Shown: positions 1 through 13,083 of the stretch, piece after piece
How positions within the stretch are numbered: the first letter of the stretch is position 1
How the letters are laid out: each line of letters starts with the position of its first letter
Assembly (NCBI RefSeq): GCF_014356525.2
Contig: NC_052506.1
Location: forward strand, 30,138,192 to 30,202,191
Direction of reading: 5' to 3'
From: Nilaparvata lugens
Taxonomy: Eukaryota; Arthropoda; Insecta; Hemiptera; Delphacidae
Length of the DNA: 64,000 bases
Position numbers and translations under genes: made by a program
The notes under the pieces: model-generated
The model's input: the letters and a program-made list of their open reading frames with translations, nothing else
Told to the model about the DNA's origin: nothing
The model's database searches: none

Positions 1-3000
1 CTATGAAGAAGCAAACATCGGTACAGAACAATAGAAATGAATTATTCATGTGAAAGATGAGGATGCTGGGTGACCGTTCATTAAGAAGATGACATGCAGA
101 ATGCTTCTCACTGAAGAGCCACATGTTGTATATTAGGTGGATGGTTTTTCATGCGACATTCTTTGACAAGACAGACCATGTCTACAGGCAGGCAGGCATT
201 TGCTTGCGATGATGGCATCCATTCTGTGACATGTTTAATTAAAAGTGATAGGCTCTTTTGGTTTCCGCCTTCTAGCGTTGATTTCATTAACGGCCGCTGA
301 AGATGGAAAGGTATTGAGTCTAGAAAAAAGTAATACAAAAGTAGCGTTGACGTTTTCAGTCGGAATTAATTAAGGCGTATACGTTCCATGTTCCATTGGA
401 TTCTACTTCTCTGATTGCGTTCTGGCCAGAACGAGAAAGCTTTACGAATGAAGAGCACGTCATATTTTGAAAGGGACAGATATGCTTTCCCTTCCCACCA
501 CCCCACTTTTCGTGTCGATAATAATTCAGGTGCTATCGCTTCAACCCCTCCCCCACCCCACAATGCTTTGGCTAAACCATCCACGGAGCCAGCCGTTATT
601 AATCTCCTTCTCTTATGTCATCAAACAACGGTGACGCGAAAGACAAAAAATGAGCTCTCATAACGAACACTTCCCCTCGAGAAAAATTGTTATTCTCTCA
701 ATGACGTTTACCGGCGATAAAATTCCAAGTTTATAGCAATCTGACATTAATTCAACTATCGTAAAAGGCTCGATAGAGGGTTAATCTGCACATTAATCTG
801 TTGAGTCATGTTACCCCCCAGAGTATTAAACCTACTAAAACGTAGAATGTTTTACTTGAAAGTCGTTCGTGAGATGTATGTGCACTGTTCAAACAGTTAT
901 GACTTTTCAAACAACAGAATAAAATCTCCCTTCAAGAAAGTTCGGGCTAGCATGACTCGTGGCATTTTAAGTGAAAGGGGAAGTGATTTGATTCTTTTAT
1001 GAACAATTATTTAATTCTGAGTTTGGTTTATGCTTTGTTTGACGCACTCAATTATTGTTTGAGTTAGTGGCACAACCTCTATCAATATTCAGTATTGAAT
1101 ATTAGCATTCTTTTGCAATTAACCAATTTTTATTCAGTTTCTTTAGAAAGTTTGATAACATAGAACTGATAATTCCACCTATTATGAGCCATATTGATGG
1201 CCATAGTCCACTCTCCATTAAGGCGTGCGAGACTTATCCAATAAGATTCTGCATGGACTCTCCTATATACACTGTGTTTCTGTAATAGACCGACAAACAT
1301 GATGAGTCTGACAAAACTATCTTGACATTCTTTGACGACAAACGTTGAAAGTTGAAAGTTCTAGGATATATAATTCATTGAATTCTTTGTTTTCAGAATA
1401 ATGATTCCATCAATTTTATAAATTTCGTTCATTTCATTTACACATTTATAAAATCAAAACAATGATTGGGGTGAAACAACCAAGTTAATGCGAAACTGTT
1501 CTCTCCCGAATTTGGATAGTTAAAGTCAGTTCAAATGAGATTTGGATATCTCACAATATCAGCAAAATAATTCAAAGTTCCAATATATAGGCTTATTAAC
1601 ACTGAGCATTTAGAATCTGAGTTGATAGGAATTTAAGTACCATACTTTAAATTTTTAATTTTTAAGTGCACGATAGAGATCTGCAGTACAAAAACAACAC
1701 AATCAAGAAAAAAATTTTGAATGAAGAAAAAAAAACGGCTTCATGGTGGGGTGTGGTGATTGGAATGGAAGGAGGAACGATATCTATTCAACTACAACTT
1801 GTTTAGATAATGGGTGAAATATGCCAATAAAGTTATTTCTCAATTTGAAAGGGATATGACTGAAATAATAATTATTATTGGTCTAATGGTATTTCAAATT
1901 GATAAAATTGCTCGCTTCATGGTCAGGAGTAAGCTGTAGAATCTTTTCTATCAACAGATCATGTTGGAGGAGAGAGTTCTTCGAGAGAAGAGGCACACCC
2001 TGAGTTCTGACTGAAAAAAGAAGATAGAGTGAGATGAGTTCATATTATGGAATAGAATGATCAACCGGAGGAATGAAGGGAGGAACGGAGGAACGGAGGA
2101 ACATAATATCTTTGAGCCTAGAAGATTTTTTCATTGATCTTCTGCACGATTAAAATGAGTCCATACATGAACTCAAAGACTTGGCATTGTATTCGGGCTG
2201 ATAAGCCCACACGTGATCTGAACTTGGCTATTCAAGACTATTGTTAATGTTAATTCATAAGAACCAGCCATCCATTTGAATAATTTAACAGTTGATCCAT
2301 TGTTCAACCATAATGCACCTACAACCAATAACTCCTATATTGAATTATTCTAACATACTTGAATGGTCTAGAGTGTTTTATAATGCCAGAAGCATGCCAG
2401 CATGATCCTCACAATTTTAGGTATGAGTTTTCCACGTGTACCAATCATTTCAACTTACAGTCCAATAGTCAAAATTTTCGGACCATGATCCGAAGGATGA
2501 TCCTGTAGGAATTTCTAATTCATGGAGAGACTATTTACACTAAGTTATGAGAAATCGATGAAGAATGAACGGTTGAAATGATATTATGTGAGTGTTTGGA
2601 CATAGTTGATAGAGGAGGCTATATTCTATTTCTCTATGGTTCAGATACCGTTCAATTAGAATACAAATTCCTATCGGTTATACTGTAGTAATTAAATGTT
2701 CCTAGTTCCTACAATTACTCAAATTATAACACTGTTGTATTTGAAGTACCTCAGTCATTTAGATCAGGTCTTCTCAATTTTTAATATGATAATCAACTCT
2801 AAATGCTGTCAATCGTCTGCCACAGCTCGTGGAGATCATGAAAATTTTATGAAATTGATAGCCGAATCGCCGAATGAAAGAATGCTAGCTCGTCTGGTAA
2901 CAGGTTGAGAACCATTTTCTCAAGAAGTATGAATATTGCACTCAGTTTAACGAAAATGCTTGACATCAACTGTTCAATTATAAATATTTCAAATTTGAAT

Positions 3001-3583
3001 ATTAATTGAAAATATTTCAAATATGGCACTTTTCTACTTACCTTCCATTGATTTGATATTAAATTCCACTTCTAACTTCTACTTTCTACCTTCTACCTTC
3101 GATTTCTCGAAAATAAAATACAGTATCATATTCTATAGTGGAAAAAGAACTGAACAACGTTATAATCTCTCGTAGTTTATTCATGATATTATAATGAGGA
3201 TGTTTACGGAAGAAATATGCAATTAAACAACAGAGGTGAATCTCAAAAGATGTTTGATGATATCAAGTTATCATAAATATGCATCATAGAAGCGACTACT
3301 GGGAGTTTACTTGCTAATTGGGAGATGAAAAAATGGAAGTGAGTGGGTATGTCTACAATGGAACTGAATAAGTGGTACTTACGACGATGTAAACCAACAA
3401 AACAGACTTGTTTGATCACAATTAGATGCATAATACCTTGTTTCCGAACATACAAGAGTAATGGCATAAGGTACCTTACCATAGACTTGAATACCCAAAT
3501 GGATTGTAAATGAATCTCAGGTTTAGAGATTCAGGTATTAGTTACAATTTGTGTTTAATAAGATAGATTTGAAGCAATAAACT
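1..3583. other. Noncoding AT-rich stretch, no gene recognised
   Basis: No reading frame here has a recognisable domain, and the open frames are short and overlap on both strands, as expected by chance. A small tandem array, three copies of GGAGGAAC, lies at 2079-2102. I see no RNA gene or clear mobile element. Confidence 0.5.
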
Positions 3584-3794
3584 GCGAACAAAACGAGTAT
3601 GTCGCGGTGTAGGTTCTTGTTTGGACCAATACCACTAATCGGCTGTATAAAACATTTGAATACCATCGTGCTGAACGAAAATCCAGACTTGACTTTACTG
3701 TTCACACCCAATTTCTTACAATATGTTTTTGTTACATGAAGGTCGATTTTGAGCGCGACCTACACTGAAAGCTCAACATGGACCTAACCATTCT
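3584..3794. repeat. Dispersed repeat, copy 1 of 2
   Basis: This block aligns by eye with 17179-17410 in the same orientation. Shared anchors, in order, are a GCGAACAnAACGAGT start, GTCGCGGT, CCACTAATC, and a right end with CGATT-GAGCGC, CTGAAAGCT-AACAT and a GACC/GACCG stretch. The spacer between anchors is diverged and differs in length, so the two copies are old. No reading frame is conserved between them and I do not recognise the family. Terminal inverted repeats are not obvious. Confidence 0.6.
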
Positions 3795-6700
3795 AATCTG
3801 ACAGGTATCGACCTGACCGTATTGTTCCCTAAAGAGGACGATTTCATTAGAACAGTATAATCTAAGTTATCACGCGTAATTGTATGAATACCATTGGAAA
3901 AAGTAAAACTACTGTTGATGAATCTATATAATAGTAATGAGAGTATTGCTGAAAGATTTGATTGCAAAGCGATCAAGTTTCAAGTTGAAGTTGTATATCA
4001 CAGTTCATCTGTGTTGTCACGTCTAGGGAAATCCGAACGTGTGCTTTGCCACTGAATATTCATTAGCTGAGGCTTATTAGTTGCGAGTTGCCCTTGATAT
4101 GAGGAGGGTGATGAGGAGGCAACCCGCTAAATTAAGAGAAGCGCGCAGCATTGGCGATTTGACCATCCAAAGCTGAACGAGACGCTAGAGATAATATAGT
4201 GGCACTAAGTAGACTTCTCGTTAGCACTCAATTGCTCGCTGCTTCACAACGGGTGTGCTGTGCTGTGCAGTGTGCGCTGGGCTTACGGCCATCATAATTC
4301 ACCCCCCAAAATCCAATTTTGAATTTTACATAAAATATTATGAATTGAATATCGATTATCTATAATTTACAGCTTTAACTACAACAATAATAAAATACGT
4401 TTCCAATCAAAATCATTGATATGAATATGATGCTTCAAGTGTTACATCAAACATAAGCAATTATCTCATAGTGTCTTCTCCGAGGTATTATCAGCTACAC
4501 TATATTATCGATTTGGTCGATACTTAATAATAAATTGTATGCGGTTAAAATTTACTCAAATAATGAGATATTGAAGTAATGTTTCTTTCATCAATGATTT
4601 AAATTAATGAAATTATTGTATCAGAGTAGCTGGAAATATTTTTAAATGGTTTCTAAGTTGTTTCTGTATTTCTATAGTTTGAGGTGTCAACTTACTTGAC
4701 ATCTTATTTGAATTCCCTATTTGAAAATATCGCCGTGAACCGATTAGATGGATTATTCAATCATTTCCCATCATTTAGTTAATGTTAACTTTGGATGATA
4801 GAAATATTTTCAACTGAAACAGTCAATGGCACAAAATAAAGCATTCAATGATAGTCTCCAGTTTTATATATTTTCTCCTCGCTCCAATTATGAGATTATG
4901 ATATAGGAGTATTATCATTGCTTTTCCGTGAAATTGTGATGAGGCCCTCTCTGAGCGTATGGAGCTTTACTCACCAATTGACTTGAAAATTAATCCATTT
5001 TTGAATTATGATAGCAGTCTGTCTTTGCAGGAGAATCACTAAAAACTGTGATTTAACTTTGATCAACTTTCTTCTTTACAGAAAAGTCAACAGACAGTAA
5101 TCACATCAAGGAATCCTTCCAGGCTGCTGAAGATAACGAAATATCTACAAGATTTGAGAGAATGAAGAGTTTTTCTCTGAAAATAACAAACTGAATATCA
5201 AACAAAGAACAGCAGTGCTTCGTTCATTAGGGATCAATTCATCTGAGACCTTCCGAACAAACTAAACGGAATCTTTTAACGAACCGATTCTTCTAAATCG
5301 AATAAACGAATACTGCTCCAGATAAGAAACACAGCTTGCAATCTTTGGAATTTTATCTGGCTCGAGATGATTTCATTCCCTCAACAATAAAATGCCTAGG
5401 CATTCTAGGGGAATGGGCCGAGGTCAAACAAATCACTGGTATACTTCTACAAAAAATTGATGATGGGGTATATTTTGTAGCAAAACTTTGAACATTTTCT
5501 ATTTCAAAGTTTATAAGTTTCAAAAACATGCCAAAAATGCTGATTCAATAAAAAAATCCCCCTTCTAATGTGATTTCTGTACAAATTATCGGAAGTAGGC
5601 ATCTAGGAGCAATCAGTTTGTCGCAATCTTACATCTTCAAATCATTCCACCATATACCATCTTGGGAAGATGTTCTCCATTCAAGATAAGCGGTTGAACC
5701 AGAAACCAGCCCCGAATAAGATGAACTCAGTTATTCTTCATTATCACGTTGAACTGTTGACTTGTGGGGAAATGTTATTAAGTATAACCTAAAATAGGAT
5801 AAATTGATCGAATTGACGATCGATACACGATCATCAAATTGATATCAATTTACAAGGTATGTTTTCCAAAAGGGTAGACCTAGTGTAAGGTGGGATTGAA
5901 CAGTTTTTTTTTTTTTTTTTTTTTGGTGAATAGAAAATGAATTAATCGTCAAAGATGCTAATTATCACTGATAATTTGGAGATGAAAAATACTGTTGACT
6001 ATGAAAGAAATGAACAAGTCATCGGAGAGAGGGGAGACAGGTGACCAACCATGAATTTTAAAAAAGTAAATTAATTAAGAAAAAATGGTTTAACTTTGCT
6101 TAACTAGGATTGAGACGTTAATCTGGTTTGAATATCAAAGGGCAACAAAATTCAAGTGATTTCACTTCAAAAATTGATTGTTTGAGCCTATAACGAGCAC
6201 AGCCATATATAACAATAGCCATACTTGTTAATATATATGGCCAAGTTATCGGCCTCTCCATTTCATGATGATTTTTACGAGATTGCTCTTCTGCCAATTC
6301 AAAACTCTCATATTTCTACCTCTTTCCCTAGCAACTCAACTCTCTCACTACACCTTTCAAGTTTAGAGTACTAATGATATCTTTTCAACAATCTCATGTC
6401 TTCCTCCGACTGTTATGGAACTGAATCTCTCTTTTCCCAAATCAAACCCTCCAATTTAACTGCCGTCACTCCCAACTACATAATAAAAACTCGTTTTCGA
6501 ATAATTTACTTTTTCGCTTTGTTTCATTCTTCATTCAACTTGCTCTCATTTTTCAACCTGTATACCATCCGATTCAGATCTGTACATCTATTGAATGGCG
6601 ATGGAAGTTGAACTAGGGGTGAAAGTTCGAATAAAAGGCTGAAGTAGGAAAAAAATTAATAGCAGCCCAATCCACTCTTGACCCTCGGGCCACCCTTTCC

Positions 6701-9179
6701 CGCCAATTCACGATCGAGATTCTGTCCAAATTAGGCCTATTAGAGTCGACATGCAACATTGATAAGCGAGAGTCACAGTCACCATAGGACGGAAAGAGCC
6801 TCGAGAATGATTCTGAAGGGGAGATGGAAATCAGAACGCAGAGCTTGGTGAGATTGAACGCTCTGCTTCATTAGCACTCATAAGAGTGTTACATTATACG
6901 TTAGTTCCATGAAGAGGGCCCTGCTCTATGCTCTATTATATCCATTCGGCCACTCGATATCTGCATTAAGGATATTCATGAATCAATATGTGAGGGGATA
7001 TTTCTAGATCGGGAAGAACTGAACTATTATTTCAATGAAGTGAATATTAACTTGCCTCTTTTCAGCTCATTCTCTTGAATTAACATTCCGTCTTATGTAG
7101 ATAATAATATTGAAATTGAAACCATGAATTGATCGAAACTAAGTTAATTAGGTTTTCCATGAATAATGAGTATTTTTGAGGCTCTTTGAATTTGCTGTAT
7201 AATCCATCCATTCAGCAATTCAGTATCCAGAGTTTAGGACGTTCTATCTTATCAATTCTGCTCAAATATGATCTGGCATAATGGTCTATGCTCCTTCGTA
7301 CATTGCATTGAAAACATTGATTTGAGCAGAGATACATGGTTCCCATTTGTGTGTGGTGAGATAAGTCGATTTGTCAATGATTCAAATGAATAATTTAATG
7401 ATTTGCTTTATACAAATCCTGTGTATAAATCTTTATATAAATTCTTTAAACTTCATTCCCTTATTTCTTCGGACAGAGGGCCAAGTCTCAACCACAGTTT
7501 CAAAGAAAAACATAAAAAAATATTAAAGAGCATAAAATGAACGATTTTTCAAAAATTTTCATGAAATCCTTTCCTACTTTAAATGATATCGCAATTAGCC
7601 TAATGACAACTCAGATGCTATGCATTTTATTAATAAATCATTATTATTTTATTAATATAATATCACATCAAGATACACACTTCAAGATTCCTGAGCAAAT
7701 GATCAGTCTGATAATGAAAAGCAACGATAAAATTGATTTTGTCAAATCTTCTCATAAATTGTAGAACTACTTCAACTTTACAACTGTAGAAATTCTGTTC
7801 TTGATTATCTTGGTCCAGGCTAAAGTATCATGATAGTAAAGCAAGAGATTCAAATTTGATTGTGATCGGTTAAAAATGTTGATTGATGATTTAGCTTCAA
7901 CTGAATTGGAATTTATCTCAACATCCATTAGTTTAACAATTTACCTATATTACAGAAAAGTAATGTAAAAAAGTACTAAATCATAATTTTCAATGTTTGT
8001 GATTAGTATCATTGATTGATAGATCGATAGGTGTATCGTTATCATTGAGCATGGTACTCTTATTGCATATTATCATAGAATGAGATATATGAGAATATCA
8101 GTTTTGGACGCTAATTAGCCAAACTGATTAAATCAAATAAAATTGCCTGTTGAAATAGTACATGTCCATTTCACATAGAACGATGGGATGTGATCAATCA
8201 TAATTTTATTCAAATTGATTCCTGCTTCAATAAATGGTCAGCCCGTCGAATAATATCCCATTACTCATTAAACAATTCCAACATAATACACGTTTGAATG
8301 CGTGATACAATTATCGTTTGGCAAACAAACAAGCTGTATGGAGTCTTAATGGTGCGGTGGGGTGATTTCTATGTAAATCGAGTGCGCTGCACGGATTGTT
8401 TTACGACATTTAGAGGAAAGGACGCATGGTGATTTTGCAGATGATATATTAGCGCAGATAACGGGCCAATGTTTTGTGTGGTGTTTCCAGAATCGGAATA
8501 TGATACCGCCTATTTATTTTATTGGCTCGTTGTTCCGCTGTTGCTCTGGTCGTTATGTGGTGGATTGGAGAAGGGGGTAGTGTTAAAAGGTGAAAATGAG
8601 GCGGGAAGATCGATGCCGGTAATTCTGCTTATTTATGGCGTCGGGTTTTCCAGAAGGAAAGCAATCGCAGACAGCATGAGAGCCAGCACTATCTGGCCGA
8701 GATATCTAGGAGAGACTTTTTCTTCACGTTTCTTCTCATGCCGTATCCCGTACCACACAAGCAACTCCTCATCCCTCTGCTCTACACACTAAGAAATCGA
8801 TGTCAGAAAAACCTAAACAAACTTTCGAATCCTTCTGAAAGCTGTTTTGGTCTATCGAGCCGCGTTGATAGTGCAGGATGCAGAGTCTCTGATAACGCGC
8901 TTTTTCGAGGTCCGCTTGATCCGGCACTCGCACTCAATAGGTTATTCTGACTTCTGCGTTCTGCTTTGTGATAATATCTATCTGCGTTCGTATTCGATCG
9001 GGTTTATAAGTTGAATGGTTAAACTCAATCTATTCTTCTGGTTCAGCATATCTCCATTTCTCGGCATATTATTCAACTTTTCAAACACATTGGATATTAG
9101 CGTTTAGACTGCTGAAAGTTATACAGAGTGAGATAACTCTCTTTGGAAATAGACCTAATTGCACGAGGCATTACTCGTT
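3795..9179. other. Noncoding stretch with poly-T run and a GC-richer patch
   Basis: No gene recognised. A homopolymer of 21 T lies at 5904-5924 and could be a retroposon tail, but no element is visible next to it. Roughly 8380-8960 is clearly more GC-rich than its surroundings and has an open frame of 107 codons (8469-8792, plus) with no recognisable domain. It could be a regulatory island or an unrecognised exon; I cannot tell which. Confidence 0.4.
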
Positions 9180-9610
9180 ATATAATAATAATGATAAATT
9201 TGATTTTATTTCTGCGTGAAAATATACGAAACGAGTGAAAATTAAGAGTAAAAGCAAAATAAGCATTCAGTATTCTACATTATCATTCTGTTCCACTATA
9301 GAAAATACAATGAAAAGAAAAAGCAATACAGCTAATGGCTTACTCTACTAGAGCTACAGCGCATGAATATTTGTGAGAATAGCAAGCACCTACGCAAACA
9401 ATACAGTAGAAACAAACGAAAAATACATCAAAAAGACTACTCTATTAGTACTACAATAAAATAGCAATGGACAGGAACTCAAGATAAAATTCACAAGTTA
9501 CAAAGATACACCATGCAGAAATAAGTCATTACTGCATGCAAATGACCTTAAGATAGAGGTCACGTCCGCATACAGGAGCACCGGACAGGACAAGCTCAAT
9601 AGTTAATTAA
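9180..9610 (-). mobile_element. Possible LINE 3' tail
   Basis: Read on the minus strand, the block ends in an AATAAA signal followed about ten bases later by an ATT-type microsatellite near 9183-9200, the usual look of a non-LTR retrotransposon 3' untranslated region. There is no reverse-transcriptase coding sequence next to it. The assignment rests only on the tail structure; it could also be simple AT-rich sequence. Confidence 0.3.
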
Positions 9611-10276
9611 AGCTGTTAGTTCTATAAAATATAGAAACTAAAGAACACATATATTTTTTTTCATAGAATACAGAAAATAGAGAATAACTCAATCAATATT
9701 AAAAAGTAATATTTGTACGGTAATATAATTATTATAGGCTAACTTATATCAATCCTTCCTGATAATAATTTAAATTTCAGTAATTCAGCCAGACCTCTTC
9801 TCTACTTTCCAGTAATCCAATATGTAGGATGCAATACTCAGCCTACTTTGCAGTTTTCCTAATAATCGTGTTCATAATCCAATGAATTAAGAAATCTTCT
9901 TCAAATGTTTAAAGTTTCATTAAGCTTATATAACGATTTTTGTTTCTTATTTACATACTGATTGTCATCATAATATTACCTACCTGTCATGGATTTAGAC
10001 CGGAAATCTATAAATTTCCTCGGGCAGTAAAGTTATCTATCTACTTGAATATAAGGTTTTTGAGTAAGAAATATGGATATGAATCATCCTATATTCTATA
10101 TTATTTGTTATACTCTATACTGGCATGTAACCCAGCTTTGAACTGTGAGAAAATTTTTTTGTTGTAGAATGTAATGTCCTTATATAAAGGAATCTTGAAA
10201 AAATAGAGAAATTATTCATTATTTTGTTCAAAATCAAGTGGATCTTCATAAGAGTTGAAAAATCTCACCTAAAAAT

Positions 10277-10345
10277 AGGTTTGGTATGTTTCGAACCCCC
10301 AACCTTTGATTCATCAACCGCGGTTGCTACCAACTAAACTACACA
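10277..10345 (-). repeat. tRNA-derived SINE head or tRNA pseudogene
   Basis: On the minus strand there is a good RNA polymerase III A box, TAGTTTAGTTGG (10330-10341), and about 33 bases downstream a B box, GGTTCGAAACA (10287-10297). Spacing and sequence match a tRNA-type promoter. It does not fold as a real tRNA: the anticodon loop region is too short and no seven-base acceptor stem pairs. A short T run follows downstream on the minus strand. I take it as the tRNA-related head of a SINE or a decayed tRNA copy. Confidence 0.5.
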
Positions 10346-11192
10346 CGTACAAAGTCACTTAGAAAAACCCTGTGTAAGTTGGATAAATTTGTTCAAATAT
10401 TTATTCAGAATTAATTGATTAATAGCAATCAAAATGAGCCCATGTTCATCCTCCGCTCCTCGTTGAATTTAGATTCAATAAGCAAGATTTCAAGTTAATC
10501 AGTTCAGCAGTTCAGACGTGATGATGCGTCATCCGTGGATTTCCTATACTGTGAGTGTATGAGCCAGCTCTTCCCTTTATTATAATATAGATTATTTGGT
10601 ACAAAAAGTGAAGCTACTAGGCTAATATCACAGTTCCGCTCCCTGTTTTCTGAGTGATTTTACAAATCATGAAAATAACGTGATGAATGTTTTTGAAGAT
10701 TATTCTTATTCGAATTTGGTGTGAAACCAAGCTCTTCATAGCTAATGAACTACATAGGAATAGCTGTTGATGGTATTAATTAGTTAAATTGATATTTGCT
10801 TTTCACTTGTTCAAATTAAACCTCCATCAGGTTTCCATAATGGAAGAGAACTTTCATTCAGAATTACGTTAACAATGACGAGTTGCATTAATTTCTAGTA
10901 ATTAGTAATTTTAATGTAATTATTTCGTCTGTGAATCATACAAATACACGTGTGCAGCGAGCTTATCATAATTAATAATACTTCGTTGCCTAATTCCATC
11001 CTCGTGAGGGGCGGAATAACGATAATACAATTGTGTTATCAAATTATTCAATATTCAAATTATGCCTGATGAGAATTATTTTTCTTTTGAATAATTACCA
11101 TAAATTCAATCAACTGGATTCTGATGCTTCATATTACTATTGAATATTATAATACTGGTTCTGTTGAGATATCATCTCTACCAGAATAGCTG
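10346..11192. other. Noncoding, nothing recognised
   Basis: AT-rich sequence without a supported coding frame, RNA gene or repeat. Confidence 0.45.
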
Positions 11193-11312
11193 TCTATCAT
11201 TGCTAGCATGTGTATAAGATTCCCAGATTTGATTAATTTCTAGAGCTAGAGCTCTATTATTGCTATCATAGGTTTAAGATTCCCAGATCAAATTGTTTTT
11301 AAGAGCTATAGA
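11193..11312. repeat. Imperfect tandem duplication, period about 60 bp
   Basis: Two adjacent units of about 60 bp share a TCTAT-ATTGCTA start, a TTAAGATTCCCAGAT or TATAAGATTCCCAGAT core and an AGAGCTA end. Substitutions between the units indicate an old local duplication. Confidence 0.6.
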
Positions 11313-11386
11313 GCGATTGAGATGACATTTTTTGTTCAAAAATGATCAAAATTGCTTTGGAAGGGTCATGTTACATCACTCTGAGC

Positions 11387-11553
11387 CACTACCTTCGTAA
11401 ACAAAGCCGTAGTGCATTCGTGTGACTGGAAGGGCTCCTACACCAATAAAAATGTGTGTATTCGAGCTGATCAGCTAGTGTTTTACTGGTGTGGGAGCCC
11501 TACCTGTGCTGACGTCACACGAATGCCCTATGTCTTTGTTTACGGAGGTAGTG
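11387..11553. mobile_element. Palindromic non-autonomous DNA transposon (MITE), 167 bp
   Basis: The element begins CACTACC and ends GGTAGTG. Its terminal inverted repeats run about 40 bp with few mismatches and include GTAAACAAAG and GCATTCGTGTGAC on each side; the inverted similarity continues inward through GGGCTCC-ACACCA, so nearly the whole element can fold on itself. It is flanked by an exact 7-bp direct repeat, TCTGAGC, at 11380-11386 and 11554-11560. The CA...TG ends and a direct repeat near 8 bp would suit the hAT superfamily, but only seven bases match, so the superfamily is open. No transposase frame is present, so mobility would need a transposase supplied elsewhere. Confidence 0.8.
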
Positions 11554-11560
11554 TCTGAGC

Positions 11561-12608
11561 GCGATTTTAATATGGAATGGAAATAAAAATTGTTGAATGA
11601 TAGAAAGTCAATGAGAAAGAAAACCTACATCGTTGTATGAAGCAATTATCCACATTGGAGAATATAGGCTATATGCTTTCAAGTGGGACTTTCAACGATA
11701 ACTTGTGTGAAAAATTATTCGAAGAATCTCAATAATATATGTATAGACTATCGATGAATACTTGTTATGTCATTGATGATGATTTGATGAAGTAGATTAT
11801 CATGAATCAAGTTATTATCATCGATTCTCACTATCAATGATACCCTCTGCAGTTAATGGAAGCGATAGATTCATGAAATTCCTCACAAACTTGATTATTC
11901 AACATGGTTTACTGCTCCTCTCATAGCTTTCAACCGAAAACGGTCAGAATTATCACCTTACAGATTCAAACAAGTACGTTTGTATTAAGTCGGACCATTA
12001 AGATCAAACTTGGAATCGCAATAATTGAGGGAGATGGGCTCTAGTTTTGTAGTATCTCGATTCTCATCGAGCTTGGCCCGAAGCTTATATTTGCTGCTGG
12101 GTGTGGGAGGTAAGAGGGTTCAGATCGATTTGATCCAGGTCGAGAAATTCCATTCCGCTATTTGATATCCGTGCGTACTCAAACTCCAACAAGCGCTTTA
12201 TTAATTCTTAGCTGCTGGAGCAATGTGCCCAACAGCAGACTTCATCAGCAAGCAGTGAATGGTCAACTAGTTTCAAGTGGATGATGTTATGATGTTAGAC
12301 TGAACTATTCAAACATGAGTGGTTCTCGGTGCAATATCAATTTGTTCTTGTTGCAAGAACATGGAAGGATGATAATAGAGGTAGATCTTACTAGAGAAAT
12401 GGCTACTCACATATCATCGCAATACAAATACACTCCAATGAGGTGAACGTTACTAATAGACACTCCAATATTCTATAAAGGTTAAAGTTAGAATAAGCAT
12501 TAAAAATTAATTCATATACTTTTCCAACATCAAATAAACAACATTCTTCTCAATTATCATGAAAAATCCCTTTGTCAACGGAAAAACATCATTGAAAATC
12601 AGGATAAT
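11561..12608. other. Noncoding, nothing recognised
   Basis: AT-rich sequence with no supported gene or repeat. Confidence 0.45.
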
Positions 12609-13083
12609 AGGATAGAGAAAAGATAACATAATAAGATATCCCATGGTATAGGTTGTTTATGATCCAAATTCCAAGTCGATTAACTCAAGGCGATTACTGT
12701 CGACTACTATCCACATGAATGTTTTGGCCGGGTGAGAGTGTTTAAGGGCTGATAAACCTGTTTTAACCCTGTTTAAAATATTCTACTGGCTAAGTTACTT
12801 TCAGATCATAACAAAATAACAGGCTGTTTGTTAATTAAATTGTGATGTTTAAATGAAAATATACAACTAACTAATTCTCTCATTTATTACGTTTTCCTAT
12901 CAGAAATAGTTGTATTTGTTTATATCCACTCATTCAAATAGCAAACAAGAGATAATTGAGTACATTACAGTACAGAAAACCCTTCCTATAGAAATTGGTC
13001 TCTCGGCACAGTATGAGAGACTACCAGCGTCACATAGCTTCACGAAAAAGGACTAATAGAACTATCGGCTTGAGTTGAACAGA
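12609..13083 (+). mobile_element. MITE family copy 1, interrupted and right-truncated
   Basis: The left end carries the family's GATATCCCATGGTATAGG terminal segment and the TACTGTCGACTA and TTTTGGCCGGGTGAGAGTGT internal segments. Homology then breaks at about 12755 and resumes at about 13000 with CGGCACAGTATGAGAGAC, CTACCAGCGTCACATAGCTT and ATCGGCTTGAG. About 245 bp of unrelated sequence separates the two parts, suggesting an insertion. The outer part of the right inverted repeat is missing. Confidence 0.7.

Noticed and set aside
8469..8792. 107-codon plus-strand frame in a GC-richer patch, with a hydrophobic N-terminal part
   Set aside because: No domain, no splice context and overlapping alternative frames; noted only as part of the compositional island.
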